Origin: Mycolicibacterium sp. TY81
GTDB lineage: Bacteria > Actinomycetota > Actinomycetes > Mycobacteriales > Mycobacteriaceae
NCBI RefSeq assembly: GCF_018326285.1
Contig: NZ_AP023362.1
Location: forward strand, 3,348,001-3,412,000
Direction: 5' to 3'
DNA length: 64,000 nucleotides
In this document: positions 54,970-63,353 of the stretch, piece by piece
Position numbering within the stretch: the stretch's first letter is position 1
How the letters are laid out: every line of letters begins with the position of its first letter
Translations under genes and position numbers: made by a program
The notes under the pieces: generated by a model
Seen by the model: only the letters and a program-made list of their open reading frames with translations
Told to the model about the DNA's origin: nothing
The model's database searches: none

Positions 54970-56234
54970 TTGGTCGACGGTGTGGGTGGTGGTTCGAAGG
55001 GTTGGTACCACCACCATTGGGCGCGTTCCCCGGTCGGTCCGGGGCAGGGCGGCACATCAGGGCGGGCTGTGGTGGGTGGCCGCGCAAGGGATCCGCCGTC
55101 GAGTTGTCGGCCCGCGGCGTCGGTGACGACCAGCCGATCGGCCGGACCGGTGATGGTGATGACCCGCTGGTGATGCAACCGGTGATGGTAGGGGCACACC
55201 AGCACCAGGTTGTGCAGTTCGGTTTCCCCGCCGTTCTCCCAATGAATGATGTGATGCGCGTGCAAGCCGCGGGTGGCCCCGCACCCGGGCACCCGGCAGC
55301 AGCGGTCGCGATGCTCCAGCGCGCGGCGCAGGCGGCGGCTGATGGTGCGGGTGCTGCGCCCGGCCCCGATCGGCTGACCATGTTTCTCGAGCCACACCTC
55401 GCACGTGGCGTCGCACAACAGCAGCCGGCGTTCCTCATCGGTGAGCACTGACCCTAAATGCAACGCAGCCGTGCGCTTTTCGAGGTCAAAGTGCACCACC
55501 ACGGTGGTGCGCTGCCCATGCGGACGACGTTCCACATCGCTGTCCCAGCCGGCCTCGATCAGGCTCATGAACCCATCGACCTGGTTCGGGAACGGCGGCA
55601 CCACATCCGACACCGGGTCACCGGTTTCTGAATTCTCGTGGTCGCGTTTCCAGTCCGCCACCAACGCATCCTGATGCGACGCCATCGCCGCATCGAACTT
55701 CGCCGCCTCCAACTTCGGCAGCCGGATCTTGTACGTGACCGAGCCGTCGTCGTGGCTGGTCTTGGCGATCGACCGCGGCGCCTCGGGCTTCGATTCCGGC
55801 TCAGGCTCGGGGCGCGGTTCCAGTTTCACCGCAGTCCGCAACTGCGTGACCGTGGCGGATTCGGCGAACTGGGCGTAATGCTCGTCAGAACCCTCGCCAG
55901 CGTGTTCGGCGACCACCCCGACCTGATCCAGCGACAACCGGCCCGCGCGCATCGCTTCGGCGCAGCGCGGGAACTCCTCCAGGCGGTGCGCCACCGCCAT
56001 CATCACTTCCGCATTGCGCGGCGAGACACCGGTTTTCCATGCCATCAACGACGCCATCGACCGGGCACCGGTGGCACCCCAGAGCCCGTCGCGGTCGATC
56101 TCGGCGGCAATCTGCACCAGCCGTGCGTCGATCGCGTTGCGCTGACCGGTCAGCTCACCGATCTCCGCGAAGTACGCATCCATGCGCTCGCACGGCGACG
56201 ACTCAACATCGAAAGCCGTTGCGGTGCTGGACAT
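54966..56234 (-). CDS. 13E12 repeat-family HNH endonuclease-like protein (DUF222 plus HNH)
   Basis: A 422-residue protein: DUF222 region (AYFAEIGELTGQRNAIDARLVQIAAEIDRDGLWGATGARSMASLMAWKTGVSP) and a C-terminal HNH motif (CRVPGCGATRGLHAHHIIHWENGGETELHNLVLVCPYHHRLHH) with both zinc Cys pairs. Related to the multi-copy 13E12 family common in mycobacterial genomes; often mobile or repeated. The end is a Pro/Trp-rich tail. ATG 56234 was preferred over a longer open frame. No flanking repeats seen. Confidence 0.85.
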   Translation of the reverse strand: MSSTATAFDVESSPCERMDAYFAEIGELTGQRNAIDARLVQIAAEIDRDGLWGATGARSMASLMAWKTGVSPRNAEVMMAVAHRLEEFPRCAEAMRAGRLSLDQVGVVAEHAGEGSDEHYAQFAESATVTQLRTAVKLEPRPEPEPESKPEAPRSIAKTSHDDGSVTYKIRLPKLEAAKFDAAMASHQDALVADWKRDHENSETGDPVSDVVPPFPNQVDGFMSLIEAGWDSDVERRPHGQRTTVVVHFDLEKRTAALHLGSVLTDEERRLLLCDATCEVWLEKHGQPIGAGRSTRTISRRLRRALEHRDRCCRVPGCGATRGLHAHHIIHWENGGETELHNLVLVCPYHHRLHHQRVITITGPADRLVVTDAAGRQLDGGSLARPPTTARPDVPPCPGPTGERAQWWWYQPFEPPPTPSTN

Positions 56235-56292
56235 GACACCATCAAAGCAGAAGGGTACGACAAAAAATCGCACCCAGCCGCTCGCGTACTCC

Positions 56293-57531
56293 TCAAGCAG
56301 CAGAGGGATTTTCGAGCACAATGGCAACGCCTTGACCCGATCCGACGCAGACCCCGATGGCCCCGTAGCGGACATTGCGCTCGCGCAGCTCGGTGGCCAG
56401 GGTCAGGACATACCGGGCACCGGTGGCGCCGAACGGGTGGCCGATCGCCACGGCGCCGCCGTTGGGTGTGAGCTTCTCATCGGGAACGACGAACCCGCCG
56501 AGCTGATTGGGCAGTTCCCGCAGCACACCGAGGGCCTGCGCGCTGAACGCTTCGTGGACCTCCCAGACATCGATCTGCTCAGGCGTCAGCCCGGCACGTT
56601 TGATGGCCAGGGGCAGGGCCCACGCCGGTGCGAGCCCCATGAACAGCGGGTCGATCCCGTACACCGCCGAGGACACCACCCGCGCCAACGGCTTGACACC
56701 GAGTTCCGCCGCGCGCTCCCCCGACGCCAGCACCAGGGCGCTGGCGCCATCGGTGAGGGGCGTCGAATTGGCCGCAGTCATCTGGGTGGTGCCCGGTTGC
56801 GGGCGCAGCGCCGCAAGTTGTTCGGCCGTGGTCTCGTCGCGGATGAATTCGTCGTGCTCGAAAAGCCGCGCCGGTGACTTCTTCGTCGCCGCGATCTCGA
56901 CCGGCATGATCTCCTTGGCCAGTCGCCCGGAATCGCGGGCCGCCTTGGCATTTCGCTGCGTTCGCAGCGCGAAGGCGTCGATCTCCTCGCGCGTCAGGCC
57001 GTAACGATCGGCCACCTTCTGCGCCGTCTCGATCATGCTGATGTAGGCGTTACGCGCCAGCAGCGCGGGGTTGGGCGGGCCGCCGGCGCCGGCCCACATG
57101 GTGTCGAGCAGGATCACCGGCCCGCGCGGCGCGAACGGCGCGTCGCCTTTCATGTAGGCCCAGCCCGATCGCGACATCGATTCGACGCCGCAGGCCATAC
57201 CGACACCGAGGTCGCCGGCCCTGATCGCGTGCGCGACGTTGATCGTGGCGCTCAGCGACGAACCGCAGAACCGGTTGATGGTCGTCCCGGCCACGGTGTC
57301 GGGGAATCCGGCGGCGAGCGCGGCCCAGCGCGCGACGTCGCCCATCCCCTCGTGCGCGGGATTCACGCAGCCGGCGACGACGTCCTCGATGGCTCCGAGC
57401 TCGACGCCGACGCGTTCACACGCGCCCTTCATGGTCATGCCGAGGAGGTCGTCGGTGCGGATGTGCGACAGCGAACTGCCGTACCGCGCAAATGGAGTGC
57501 GGACACCACCAAGCACAAATGCTTCTGTCAT
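56293..57531 (-). CDS. Acetyl-CoA acetyltransferase (thiolase)
   Basis: A 412-residue thiolase with Cys89 (NRFCGSS), HEAF block, His365 (GGAVAIGHPFGATG) and Cys395 (GVCVGSGQG): all active-site elements are present. It makes or cleaves acetoacetyl- or 3-ketoacyl-CoA. Start ATG 57531. It lies on the same strand as, and 55 nt downstream of, the MerR-peroxiredoxin gene. Confidence 0.92.
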   Translation of the reverse strand: MTEAFVLGGVRTPFARYGSSLSHIRTDDLLGMTMKGACERVGVELGAIEDVVAGCVNPAHEGMGDVARWAALAAGFPDTVAGTTINRFCGSSLSATINVAHAIRAGDLGVGMACGVESMSRSGWAYMKGDAPFAPRGPVILLDTMWAGAGGPPNPALLARNAYISMIETAQKVADRYGLTREEIDAFALRTQRNAKAARDSGRLAKEIMPVEIAATKKSPARLFEHDEFIRDETTAEQLAALRPQPGTTQMTAANSTPLTDGASALVLASGERAAELGVKPLARVVSSAVYGIDPLFMGLAPAWALPLAIKRAGLTPEQIDVWEVHEAFSAQALGVLRELPNQLGGFVVPDEKLTPNGGAVAIGHPFGATGARYVLTLATELRERNVRYGAIGVCVGSGQGVAIVLENPSAA

Positions 57532-57586
57532 CAGCCGTCTCCCGCTCGATGTCGAGGCGAGCGTACCGCCGGCGCCGCTCTCGGCT

Positions 57587-58531
57587 CTACACCGGATGCG
57601 CGCGCAACCAGTCCAGCACCTGCTGCGCGTGCGTGTTCGGCGGGAAGATCGGGTAGAAGACGTGCTCGATGCGGCCGTCGCGGATCATCATGGTGAGCCG
57701 GGTGTAAAGCCGGGGATGTCCGTCGGCGGCGAACGTCGGGAGCCGTAGCGCCTCGGCCAGAGCGAACGTCTCATCAGACAGCATGTGAAACGGCAGCCGC
57801 AGCCGCCGCACCACTTCCGCCTGATAGTCGACGTCCTGACTGGAAAGGCCCCAGACCTCCTCTGCGCCGGCAGCTTTCAGCTCGGCGAAGTGGTCGCGGA
57901 AATCACACGCCTCTGTCGAACAGCCACGCGCTCCCGGTATCGCGTCCCACCCTTCGGGGAGATCGGTGCCCGGACGACCGGTGAGCGGGTACAGATACAG
58001 AATCGTCCGTCCCATCGGCAGGCTCTCGAGCTGGACGGGGCCACCACCGCTGGACTTCAGCGTGATATCGGGGACCCGCAGCCCGACCAGATGGTCGGCC
58101 GCGCCGTCGTTTTCGGGAACCGGAAGGCCTGCGGGAAGTGTCGTGTAGTCCGTCACCTGCTCATACTCCTTGTCGAATTCGCGGCACGCGGCAGCATTGA
58201 GCCGCGCCGTGAGGATCTGTCGTCGCTGCGTCAACGCTGCGATGGTCTCGTCGAGAACCGCGATGCTGTCCCGATACGCCGCAAGCGACTCGGGGCACTC
58301 GTCACTGTGCTCGTGGCCGTGGCGTAGGCAGTCGATGAACGGCCCGGCCTTCGACGGGGCGATGCCCACCGCGGCCAGCGCGCGCACCTCGCTGACGATC
58401 TGCACGTCCTCTTCGGTGTAGTCCCGGTAGCCGTTGGGGAGGCGCAACGGCTCCAGGAGGCCGAGGTCCTCGTAGTACCGCACGGCCTTGGTCGACGCGC
58501 CCGTCAGCCGGGCCAGGTCAGAAATCTGCAT
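57587..58531 (-). CDS. MerR-family regulator fused to a peroxiredoxin-like (AhpC/TSA) domain
   Basis: A 314-residue protein: residues 1-70 are a MerR HTH (QISDLARLTGASTKAVRYYEDLGLLEPLRLPNGYRDY); residues 68-125 are the dimer helix with a Cys/His-rich stretch (CLRHGHEHSDEC); residues 145-314 are a peroxiredoxin-like domain with YPLTGRPG and PGARGCSTEACDFRD, where Cys204 and Cys209 (C-x4-C) correspond to peroxidatic and resolving cysteines of BCP-like enzymes. The Thr of TxxC is replaced. ATG 58531 follows GAGGAC; TTG 58537 is possible. The fusion is a plausible redox-sensing regulator. Confidence 0.87.
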   Translation of the reverse strand: MQISDLARLTGASTKAVRYYEDLGLLEPLRLPNGYRDYTEEDVQIVSEVRALAAVGIAPSKAGPFIDCLRHGHEHSDECPESLAAYRDSIAVLDETIAALTQRRQILTARLNAAACREFDKEYEQVTDYTTLPAGLPVPENDGAADHLVGLRVPDITLKSSGGGPVQLESLPMGRTILYLYPLTGRPGTDLPEGWDAIPGARGCSTEACDFRDHFAELKAAGAEEVWGLSSQDVDYQAEVVRRLRLPFHMLSDETFALAEALRLPTFAADGHPRLYTRLTMMIRDGRIEHVFYPIFPPNTHAQQVLDWLRAHPV

Positions 58532-58552
58532 GGTCAATGTCCTCAGCCCAGA

Positions 58553-58583
58553 GGGTAAACATTGCCGCCAGGGGCAAGGTCAA
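58553..58583 (-). promoter_or_regulatory. MerR-type promoter with 19-nt spacer and dyad (autoregulation)
   Basis: On the minus strand TTGACC (58583-58578) and TTACCC (58558-58553) are separated by 19 nt, the long spacing MerR regulators use. The spacer holds a perfect dyad TTGCC-N6-GGCAA (58562-58577). It lies directly upstream of the MerR-peroxiredoxin gene and within the 76-nt divergent gap to the nitronate monooxygenase. Confidence 0.65.
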
Positions 58584-58607
58584 ATCGAGCAGTCATACAG
58601 TGAAGTC

Positions 58608-59579
58608 ATGGCCCTGCACACCCCGCTCACCGAACTGTTCGGCATCGACCACCCGATCGTCCTGGCCCCGATGGGCGACGTATCCGGTGGCCGGCTGGCA
58701 GCTGCGGTGTCCGAGGGCGGCGGATTGGGTCTGATCGGTGGCGGCCGCGGTGACCTGACCATGCTCGCCACTGAATGCCAGCTGGCCAAGCAGGGCACCG
58801 AAAAGCCCTGGGGCGTCGGTCTACTCACGTGGGCGGTGAATCAGGAGATCATCGACTGGGTCATCGCGCAGCAGCCCGCCGCCATCATTTTGTCGTTCGG
58901 CGACCCCGCCCCGTTCGCCAAGGCCATCCACGACGCCGGTATCCCGCTGCTGGCGCAGGTGCACAGCCTCGACGAGGCCAAGCAGGCGCTCGACGCGGGA
59001 GTCCAGGTGCTGGTCGCGCAGGGCAGAGAGGCCGGGGGCCATCACGGCGGCCGGTCGACGCTGCCGTTCGTCCCCGCGGTCGTCGACCTCGCGCACGGTA
59101 TCCCCGTGCTGGCGGCGGGCGGGATCGGTGACGGCCGCGGTCTGGCCGCCGCACTGACCCTCGGCGCCGCGGGCGCCATGGTCGGCACCCGATTCGAAGC
59201 CACCCACGAATCCCTGCTCAGCGCCGCCGAATCGAAAGTCATGCTCAAGGCGAAGGCGGCGGACACCACCAGCGGCCGGGCCATCGACATCGCCGCCCGA
59301 CCGGTCGAAACGCGTTGGCCCGCGGAGTATCCGGCGCGCACCTTGCGCAGCGTCTTCACCGACGAGTGGCAGGACCGCGACGCCGAGCTCGACGCAAATC
59401 CCAAGGCAAAACAGGAGTTCCGCGACCGAACAGCCGAGCTGGACATGGATTACGTGCCGATCTGGGCCGGCGAGGCCCTCGACCTGATCGACGACCTCGA
59501 ACTGGCCGCTCCCCTGGTCCAGAAGATCGCGCATGACGCCGAACGCGCGCTGACCCGGGCTCACGCCTACATCCGCTGA
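58608..59579 (+). CDS. Nitronate monooxygenase (2-nitropropane dioxygenase family)
   Basis: A 323-residue FMN TIM-barrel protein: [43 protein letters not shown] (catalytic His of class I/II enzymes), [31 protein letters not shown] (FMN phosphate site). It oxidises alkyl nitronates. ATG 58608; it ends 1 nt inside nei. A broken paralogue is at 53.4 kb. The divergent MerR-peroxiredoxin gene may regulate it. Confidence 0.9.
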   Translation: MALHTPLTELFGIDHPIVLAPMGDVSGGRLAAAVSEGGGLGLIGGGRGDLTMLATECQLAKQGTEKPWGVGLLTWAVNQEIIDWVIAQQPAAIILSFGDPAPFAKAIHDAGIPLLAQVHSLDEAKQALDAGVQVLVAQGREAGGHHGGRSTLPFVPAVVDLAHGIPVLAAGGIGDGRGLAAALTLGAAGAMVGTRFEATHESLLSAAESKVMLKAKAADTTSGRAIDIAARPVETRWPAEYPARTLRSVFTDEWQDRDAELDANPKAKQEFRDRTAELDMDYVPIWAGEALDLIDDLELAAPLVQKIAHDAERALTRAHAYIR

Positions 59580-60379
59580 TGCCCGAAGGCGACACCGTCT
59601 GGCACACCGCAGCCATCCTCCGCGAGGCGCTGCAGGGAAAGACGCTGACCCGCTGCGATATTCGCGTCCCGAAGTTCGCGACCGTCGACCTCACCGGCCA
59701 GACGGTCGACGAGGTCATCAGCCGCGGCAAGCACCTGTTCATCCGCACGGCCGAGGCCAGCATCCACTCGCACCTCAAGATGGAGGGCAAGTGGCAGGTC
59801 AACACCAGGCCCCGCCGCCCCGACCACAAGACCCGGATCATCCTGGAAGCAGGCGACATTCAGGCGGTGGGATCCGAACTGGGCACCCTGGAAGTCCTCC
59901 ACCGCGACCACGACGACGAACCCGTCAAACACCTCGGCCCGGATCTGCTTGGCCCGGACTGGGATCCGCACCGAGCCGCCCAGAACCTCATCCAGGACCC
60001 CGAACGGCCGCTGCACGAAGCGCTACTCGACCAACGCAACCTCGCGGGCGTCGGCAACGTCTACGCCAACGAGTTGTGCTTCATCCTCGGCCGCCGTCCG
60101 ACTGCCCCGGTCAGCACAGTGAAAGACCCGCTGCGCTTGGCGCAGCGGGCCCGGGACATGTTGTGGCTGAACAGAAACAGATGGAGCAGGACCACAACGG
60201 GCGATACCCGGCCCGGCCGTCAACTCTGGGTGTACGGCCGGGCCGGGCAGGCGTGTCGCAGGTGCGGGACGCTGATCGAATCAGCCGGCCGACACCGGCA
60301 CGAGAACCTCGACGTCGTCGGCGACCTCGACAACCTCACGGACCGGATCACCTTCTGGTGCCCGCTTTGTCAGCCATGA
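59579..60379 (+). CDS. nei: Endonuclease VIII-like DNA glycosylase (Nei)
   Basis: A 266-residue Fpg/Nei protein: N-terminal MPEGDTVW (catalytic Pro and Glu), [29 protein letters not shown] (H2TH) and a zinc finger with Cys pairs CRRC and CPLC. The fingers are separated by about 31 residues, longer than the usual 16-20. The last 99 nt overlap the end of the convergent desaturase gene. The start overlaps the previous stop by 1 nt. Confidence 0.93.
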   Translation: MPEGDTVWHTAAILREALQGKTLTRCDIRVPKFATVDLTGQTVDEVISRGKHLFIRTAEASIHSHLKMEGKWQVNTRPRRPDHKTRIILEAGDIQAVGSELGTLEVLHRDHDDEPVKHLGPDLLGPDWDPHRAAQNLIQDPERPLHEALLDQRNLAGVGNVYANELCFILGRRPTAPVSTVKDPLRLAQRARDMLWLNRNRWSRTTTGDTRPGRQLWVYGRAGQACRRCGTLIESAGRHRHENLDVVGDLDNLTDRITFWCPLCQP

Positions 60380-61426
60380 GTCCGGCAGGGCCAGGCGGCA
60401 GATCTTCTTGACCACCGAGAAGAACTGCTTGTGCAACGGGCCACTGTTGTAGGGCAGGTCGTACTTCTCGCACAGCGCCTTGACCTCCGGTGAGATTTCC
60501 GCGTAGCGGTGTGCCGGGATATCGGGGAACAGGTGGTGCTCGATCTGGAACGACAGGTTGCCGCTGAAGATGTGGAACCACTTGCCACCGGACAGGTTCG
60601 CCGAACCCAGCAGCTGCCGGTAGTACCACTGGCCGCGGGTCTCACTCTTGGTCTCCTCGATGGAGAACTCGTGGGTGCCCTCGGGGAAATGACCGCAGAA
60701 GATGATCGCGTACGACCACACGTTGCGCATCAGGTTCGCGGTCATGTTGCCCGCGAACACGAACGGCAGGAACGGTCCGGCCAGCAGCGGGAAGGCCACG
60801 TAGTCCTTGACGGTCTGCTTGCGGACCTTGGCCCACATCTCGCGCAGCATGTCCTTCTTGTCCCGCAGCCGGATTTCACCGGTGCGGATGCGCTCGGCCT
60901 CCAGCTCGTGGAGCGCGACGCCGTACTGGAAGAACACCATCAGCAGGAAGGCGTAGACCGGGTTGCCCAGGAAGTACGGGCTCCACTTCTGGTCCTCGCT
61001 CATCCGCAGGATGCCGTAGCCGATGTCGCGGTCCATGTCGACGATGTTGGTGTAGGTGTGGTGCATGTAGTTGTGCGAGTGCCGCCACTGGTTGGACGGG
61101 CAGGCCGAATCCCATTCGAAGTTCTGGCCGCGCAGCGCCGGGTCACCCATCCAGTCGTACTGGCCGTGCATGACGTTGTGGCCGATCTCCATGTTGTCGA
61201 GGATTTTCGACAGACCGAGCATCACGGTGCAGACGGGCCAGGCCGGCGGCAGGAACAGCAGCGCACGGCCACCGATCTCCAGCTTGCGCTGCATGGCGAT
61301 GATGTTGCGGATGTAGTCGGAGTCGCGGTCGCCGAGGTCGGCGAGGTGGCGTTCGCGGATGGCGTCGAGCGCGCGGCCGAACTCGTCGAACTGCTCGGGG
61401 GTCATGGGGGCGGGACGTTGAGCCAT
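60281..61426 (-). CDS. desA3: Membrane acyl-CoA desaturase (DesA3-like)
   Basis: A 381-residue integral desaturase with the three His boxes: HNVMH ([11 protein letters not shown]), HSHNYMHH and QIEHH ([12 protein letters not shown]). Hydrophobic segments occur near residues 50-75 and 210-250. DesA3-type enzymes introduce a delta-9 double bond into stearoyl-CoA using the next gene's oxidoreductase. ATG 61426 follows AAAGGAG. The C-terminus (about the last 33 residues) is encoded in DNA shared with nei on the other strand. Confidence 0.92.
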   Translation of the reverse strand: MAQRPAPMTPEQFDEFGRALDAIRERHLADLGDRDSDYIRNIIAMQRKLEIGGRALLFLPPAWPVCTVMLGLSKILDNMEIGHNVMHGQYDWMGDPALRGQNFEWDSACPSNQWRHSHNYMHHTYTNIVDMDRDIGYGILRMSEDQKWSPYFLGNPVYAFLLMVFFQYGVALHELEAERIRTGEIRLRDKKDMLREMWAKVRKQTVKDYVAFPLLAGPFLPFVFAGNMTANLMRNVWSYAIIFCGHFPEGTHEFSIEETKSETRGQWYYRQLLGSANLSGGKWFHIFSGNLSFQIEHHLFPDIPAHRYAEISPEVKALCEKYDLPYNSGPLHKQFFSVVKKICRLALPDSWLTKRAPEGDPVREVVEVADDVEVLVPVSAG

Positions 61427-61464
61427 GTTTCGTCTCCTTTGGGTGTGTGGGCTGGTGGGGTTGT

Positions 61465-62517
61465 CTAGAGGTCGATCTGGACGTCGCCGCACGGGGCGGT
61501 CACGCAGATTTCGATGTTTTCGTCGGGGGCGGTCGAGACGGCGCCGGTGATCAGGTTCTTCACGGGGCCGCTGATCTTCTTGCGGGTGCAGGTGTGGCAG
61601 ATGCCCATGCGGCAGCCGTTGGTCGGGTTCAGGCCCGCGGCCTCGGCCTGCTCGAGGATCGAGCGGCCGTCGTCGACGACGTCGACCTTGCTCTCGGTGA
61701 AGGCGACGCTGCCACCGGAGGCCTCGGTCGGGACCGCGATGACCGGGGGCACGAAGCTCTCGGACTGCGCGCCCGGCAGGAGGTCCTTGACCGCGTCCAC
61801 CAGTGCCGGCGGGCCGCAGACGAACACCGCGTCGGGGTTGGGCATGGCGGCGGCCAGGTGGTCCGGGCCGAAGTGGCCGCTGAGGTCACCGCGGTTGGAC
61901 CGGGTGTAGCTGTGCAGCACCTTCACGCCGGGTGTGGCCGCCAGCTCGGTGGCGTACGCGGCCTCTTCAGGGTTGCGGGCGTAGTGGATGAACGCCACCT
62001 CACCGTCGAAGTTCTCCTCACGCAGCGTGCGCAGCATGGAGAGCACCGGGGTGATGCCGCTGCCACCGGAGACCAGCAGGATGCGGCGGGGACGCTGCGC
62101 GGGCAGGACGAAGTCACCACCGACGGAGTCGAGGTGAACGACCATGCCGGGCTCGGCTTGCTCGAACAGGTGGCTGGAGACCAGGCCGCCGTCGTGTAGA
62201 CCGACGGTCAGCTCGATGACGGGGCTGCCCTCGGAGTTGGCCGGCGAGTAGCACCGGGTGCGGCGACGGCCGTCGATCTCGACGGTCAGGTTGATGTGCT
62301 GGCCGGCTTTGAAGCCCTGCCAGGCGTCGTTGGGCTGCAGGGTCAGGGTGACGCTGCGCGGCGTCTGCCGGCGGACCGCGACCACCTTGGCGCGGGCATC
62401 GTTGACAGTCCAGGTGCGGTCGAAAACCTCGGTGTACCGGTCCACGCCGTGCGGGCCGGTGAGGATGCCAACCAGGGCGGAACGCCGAACTCGGCGGCTC
62501 AAAGTTTCGGTGAACAT
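61465..62517 (-). CDS. Ferredoxin-NAD(P)H oxidoreductase with 2Fe-2S domain (desaturase partner)
   Basis: A 350-residue protein: FAD domain (RCYSPANSEG), NAD(P) domain (ILLVSGGSGITPVLSMLRTL), and a C-terminal plant-type 2Fe-2S domain (NGCRMGICHTCTRKK with a fourth Cys in CVTAPC). The order FAD-NAD-2Fe2S matches the Rv3230c-type reductase that powers DesA3. It lies 38 nt upstream of the desaturase gene on the same strand. ATG 62517 begins inside a TGTGTACACA palindrome. Confidence 0.9.
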   Translation of the reverse strand: MFTETLSRRVRRSALVGILTGPHGVDRYTEVFDRTWTVNDARAKVVAVRRQTPRSVTLTLQPNDAWQGFKAGQHINLTVEIDGRRRTRCYSPANSEGSPVIELTVGLHDGGLVSSHLFEQAEPGMVVHLDSVGGDFVLPAQRPRRILLVSGGSGITPVLSMLRTLREENFDGEVAFIHYARNPEEAAYATELAATPGVKVLHSYTRSNRGDLSGHFGPDHLAAAMPNPDAVFVCGPPALVDAVKDLLPGAQSESFVPPVIAVPTEASGGSVAFTESKVDVVDDGRSILEQAEAAGLNPTNGCRMGICHTCTRKKISGPVKNLITGAVSTAPDENIEICVTAPCGDVQIDL

Positions 62518-62663
62518 GTGTACACAGTGGCTGATGCCAACCGTTCGCGTCAAGGGTTAATCCGCAGGTTGTTGCCCGCATCACACGGTGAACATCCGTA
62601 CGCATTTAGCTCACACAAATGTTTCAGAGTTCCCGTTTACCGCGCTGTGTAAACTTTGTTCGG
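62517..62663 (+). promoter_or_regulatory. Divergent promoters and operator-like dyads between the reductase and TetR genes
   Basis: Minus strand: TTGACG (62553-62548) and CACTGT (62529-62524), 18-nt spacer, six nt before the ATG, so nearly leaderless. The palindrome TGTGTACACA spans 62517-62526. Plus strand: TAAACT (62650-62655) lies seven nt before the GTG at 62663 and is overlapped by the dyad GTTTAC-N8-GTAAAC (62635-62654). TGTGTAAAC and TGTGTACAC are similar half-sites, suggesting the TetR protein binds both. Confidence 0.55.
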
Positions 62664-63343
62664 TGAACAGTCGTACCCCTGGTTCACGCGACCGGAGGTC
62701 CAGCCGCTCATCAAGCTCCCGCGTCCAGGACAACCTCTCTCGCGAAGAGCGCAAGGAAGCCACCCGCCGCGCCATCATCGCGGCCGCCCTCAAGCTGCTC
62801 GACGAGGACAGTTTCAGCGCGCTCAGCCTGCGTGAGGTCACCCGCGAGGCCGGCATCGTGCCGGCGGCCTTCTATCGACACTTCGAAACCATGGACGCCC
62901 TCGGGCTGGTACTGATCGACGAGTCGTTCCGCGCGCTGCGGGAGATGCTCCGCGGCGGCCGCGCCGGGCAGCTCGATCCCAAACGCATCATCGAGTCCTC
63001 GGTCGACATCCTGTTCAGCAGCGTTGCCGAACGCCCCGAGCACTGGCGCTTCATCAGCCGCGAACGCAACAGCGGCGTCACCGCGCTGCGCTATGCGATC
63101 CGCACGGAAATCCGGTTGATCACCTCGGAGCTCGCGATCGACCTGGGACGGCTGCCCGGGCTCACCACCTGGAGCGCCGAGGACCTGAACATCGTGGCCG
63201 GCCTGTTCGTCAACACGATGATGACCACCGCCGAATCCATCGACGACGCCAATGACGCCAAGGCACTGGACGACGTCAAGCGGACCGCGCGCAAGCAGTT
63301 GCGCATGATCGCCGTCGGCGTGGCCGGTTGGCACAGCGGCTAA
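62663..63343 (+). CDS. TetR-family regulator (desaturase regulator type)
   Basis: A 226-residue TetR protein: a Ser/Arg-rich N-terminus of about 35 residues, HTH (ATRRAIIAAALKLLDEDSFSALSLREVTREAGIVPAAFYRHFETMDALGLVLID) and a ligand domain with RDRRSS-type basic start. Placed divergent from the desaturase partner, it resembles regulators of fatty-acid desaturation (DesT/FabR type). GTG 62663 is chosen from the near-leaderless promoter. Confidence 0.88.
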   Translation: MNSRTPGSRDRRSSRSSSSRVQDNLSREERKEATRRAIIAAALKLLDEDSFSALSLREVTREAGIVPAAFYRHFETMDALGLVLIDESFRALREMLRGGRAGQLDPKRIIESSVDILFSSVAERPEHWRFISRERNSGVTALRYAIRTEIRLITSELAIDLGRLPGLTTWSAEDLNIVAGLFVNTMMTTAESIDDANDAKALDDVKRTARKQLRMIAVGVAGWHSG

Positions 63344-63353
63344 CGTCAGGCGC

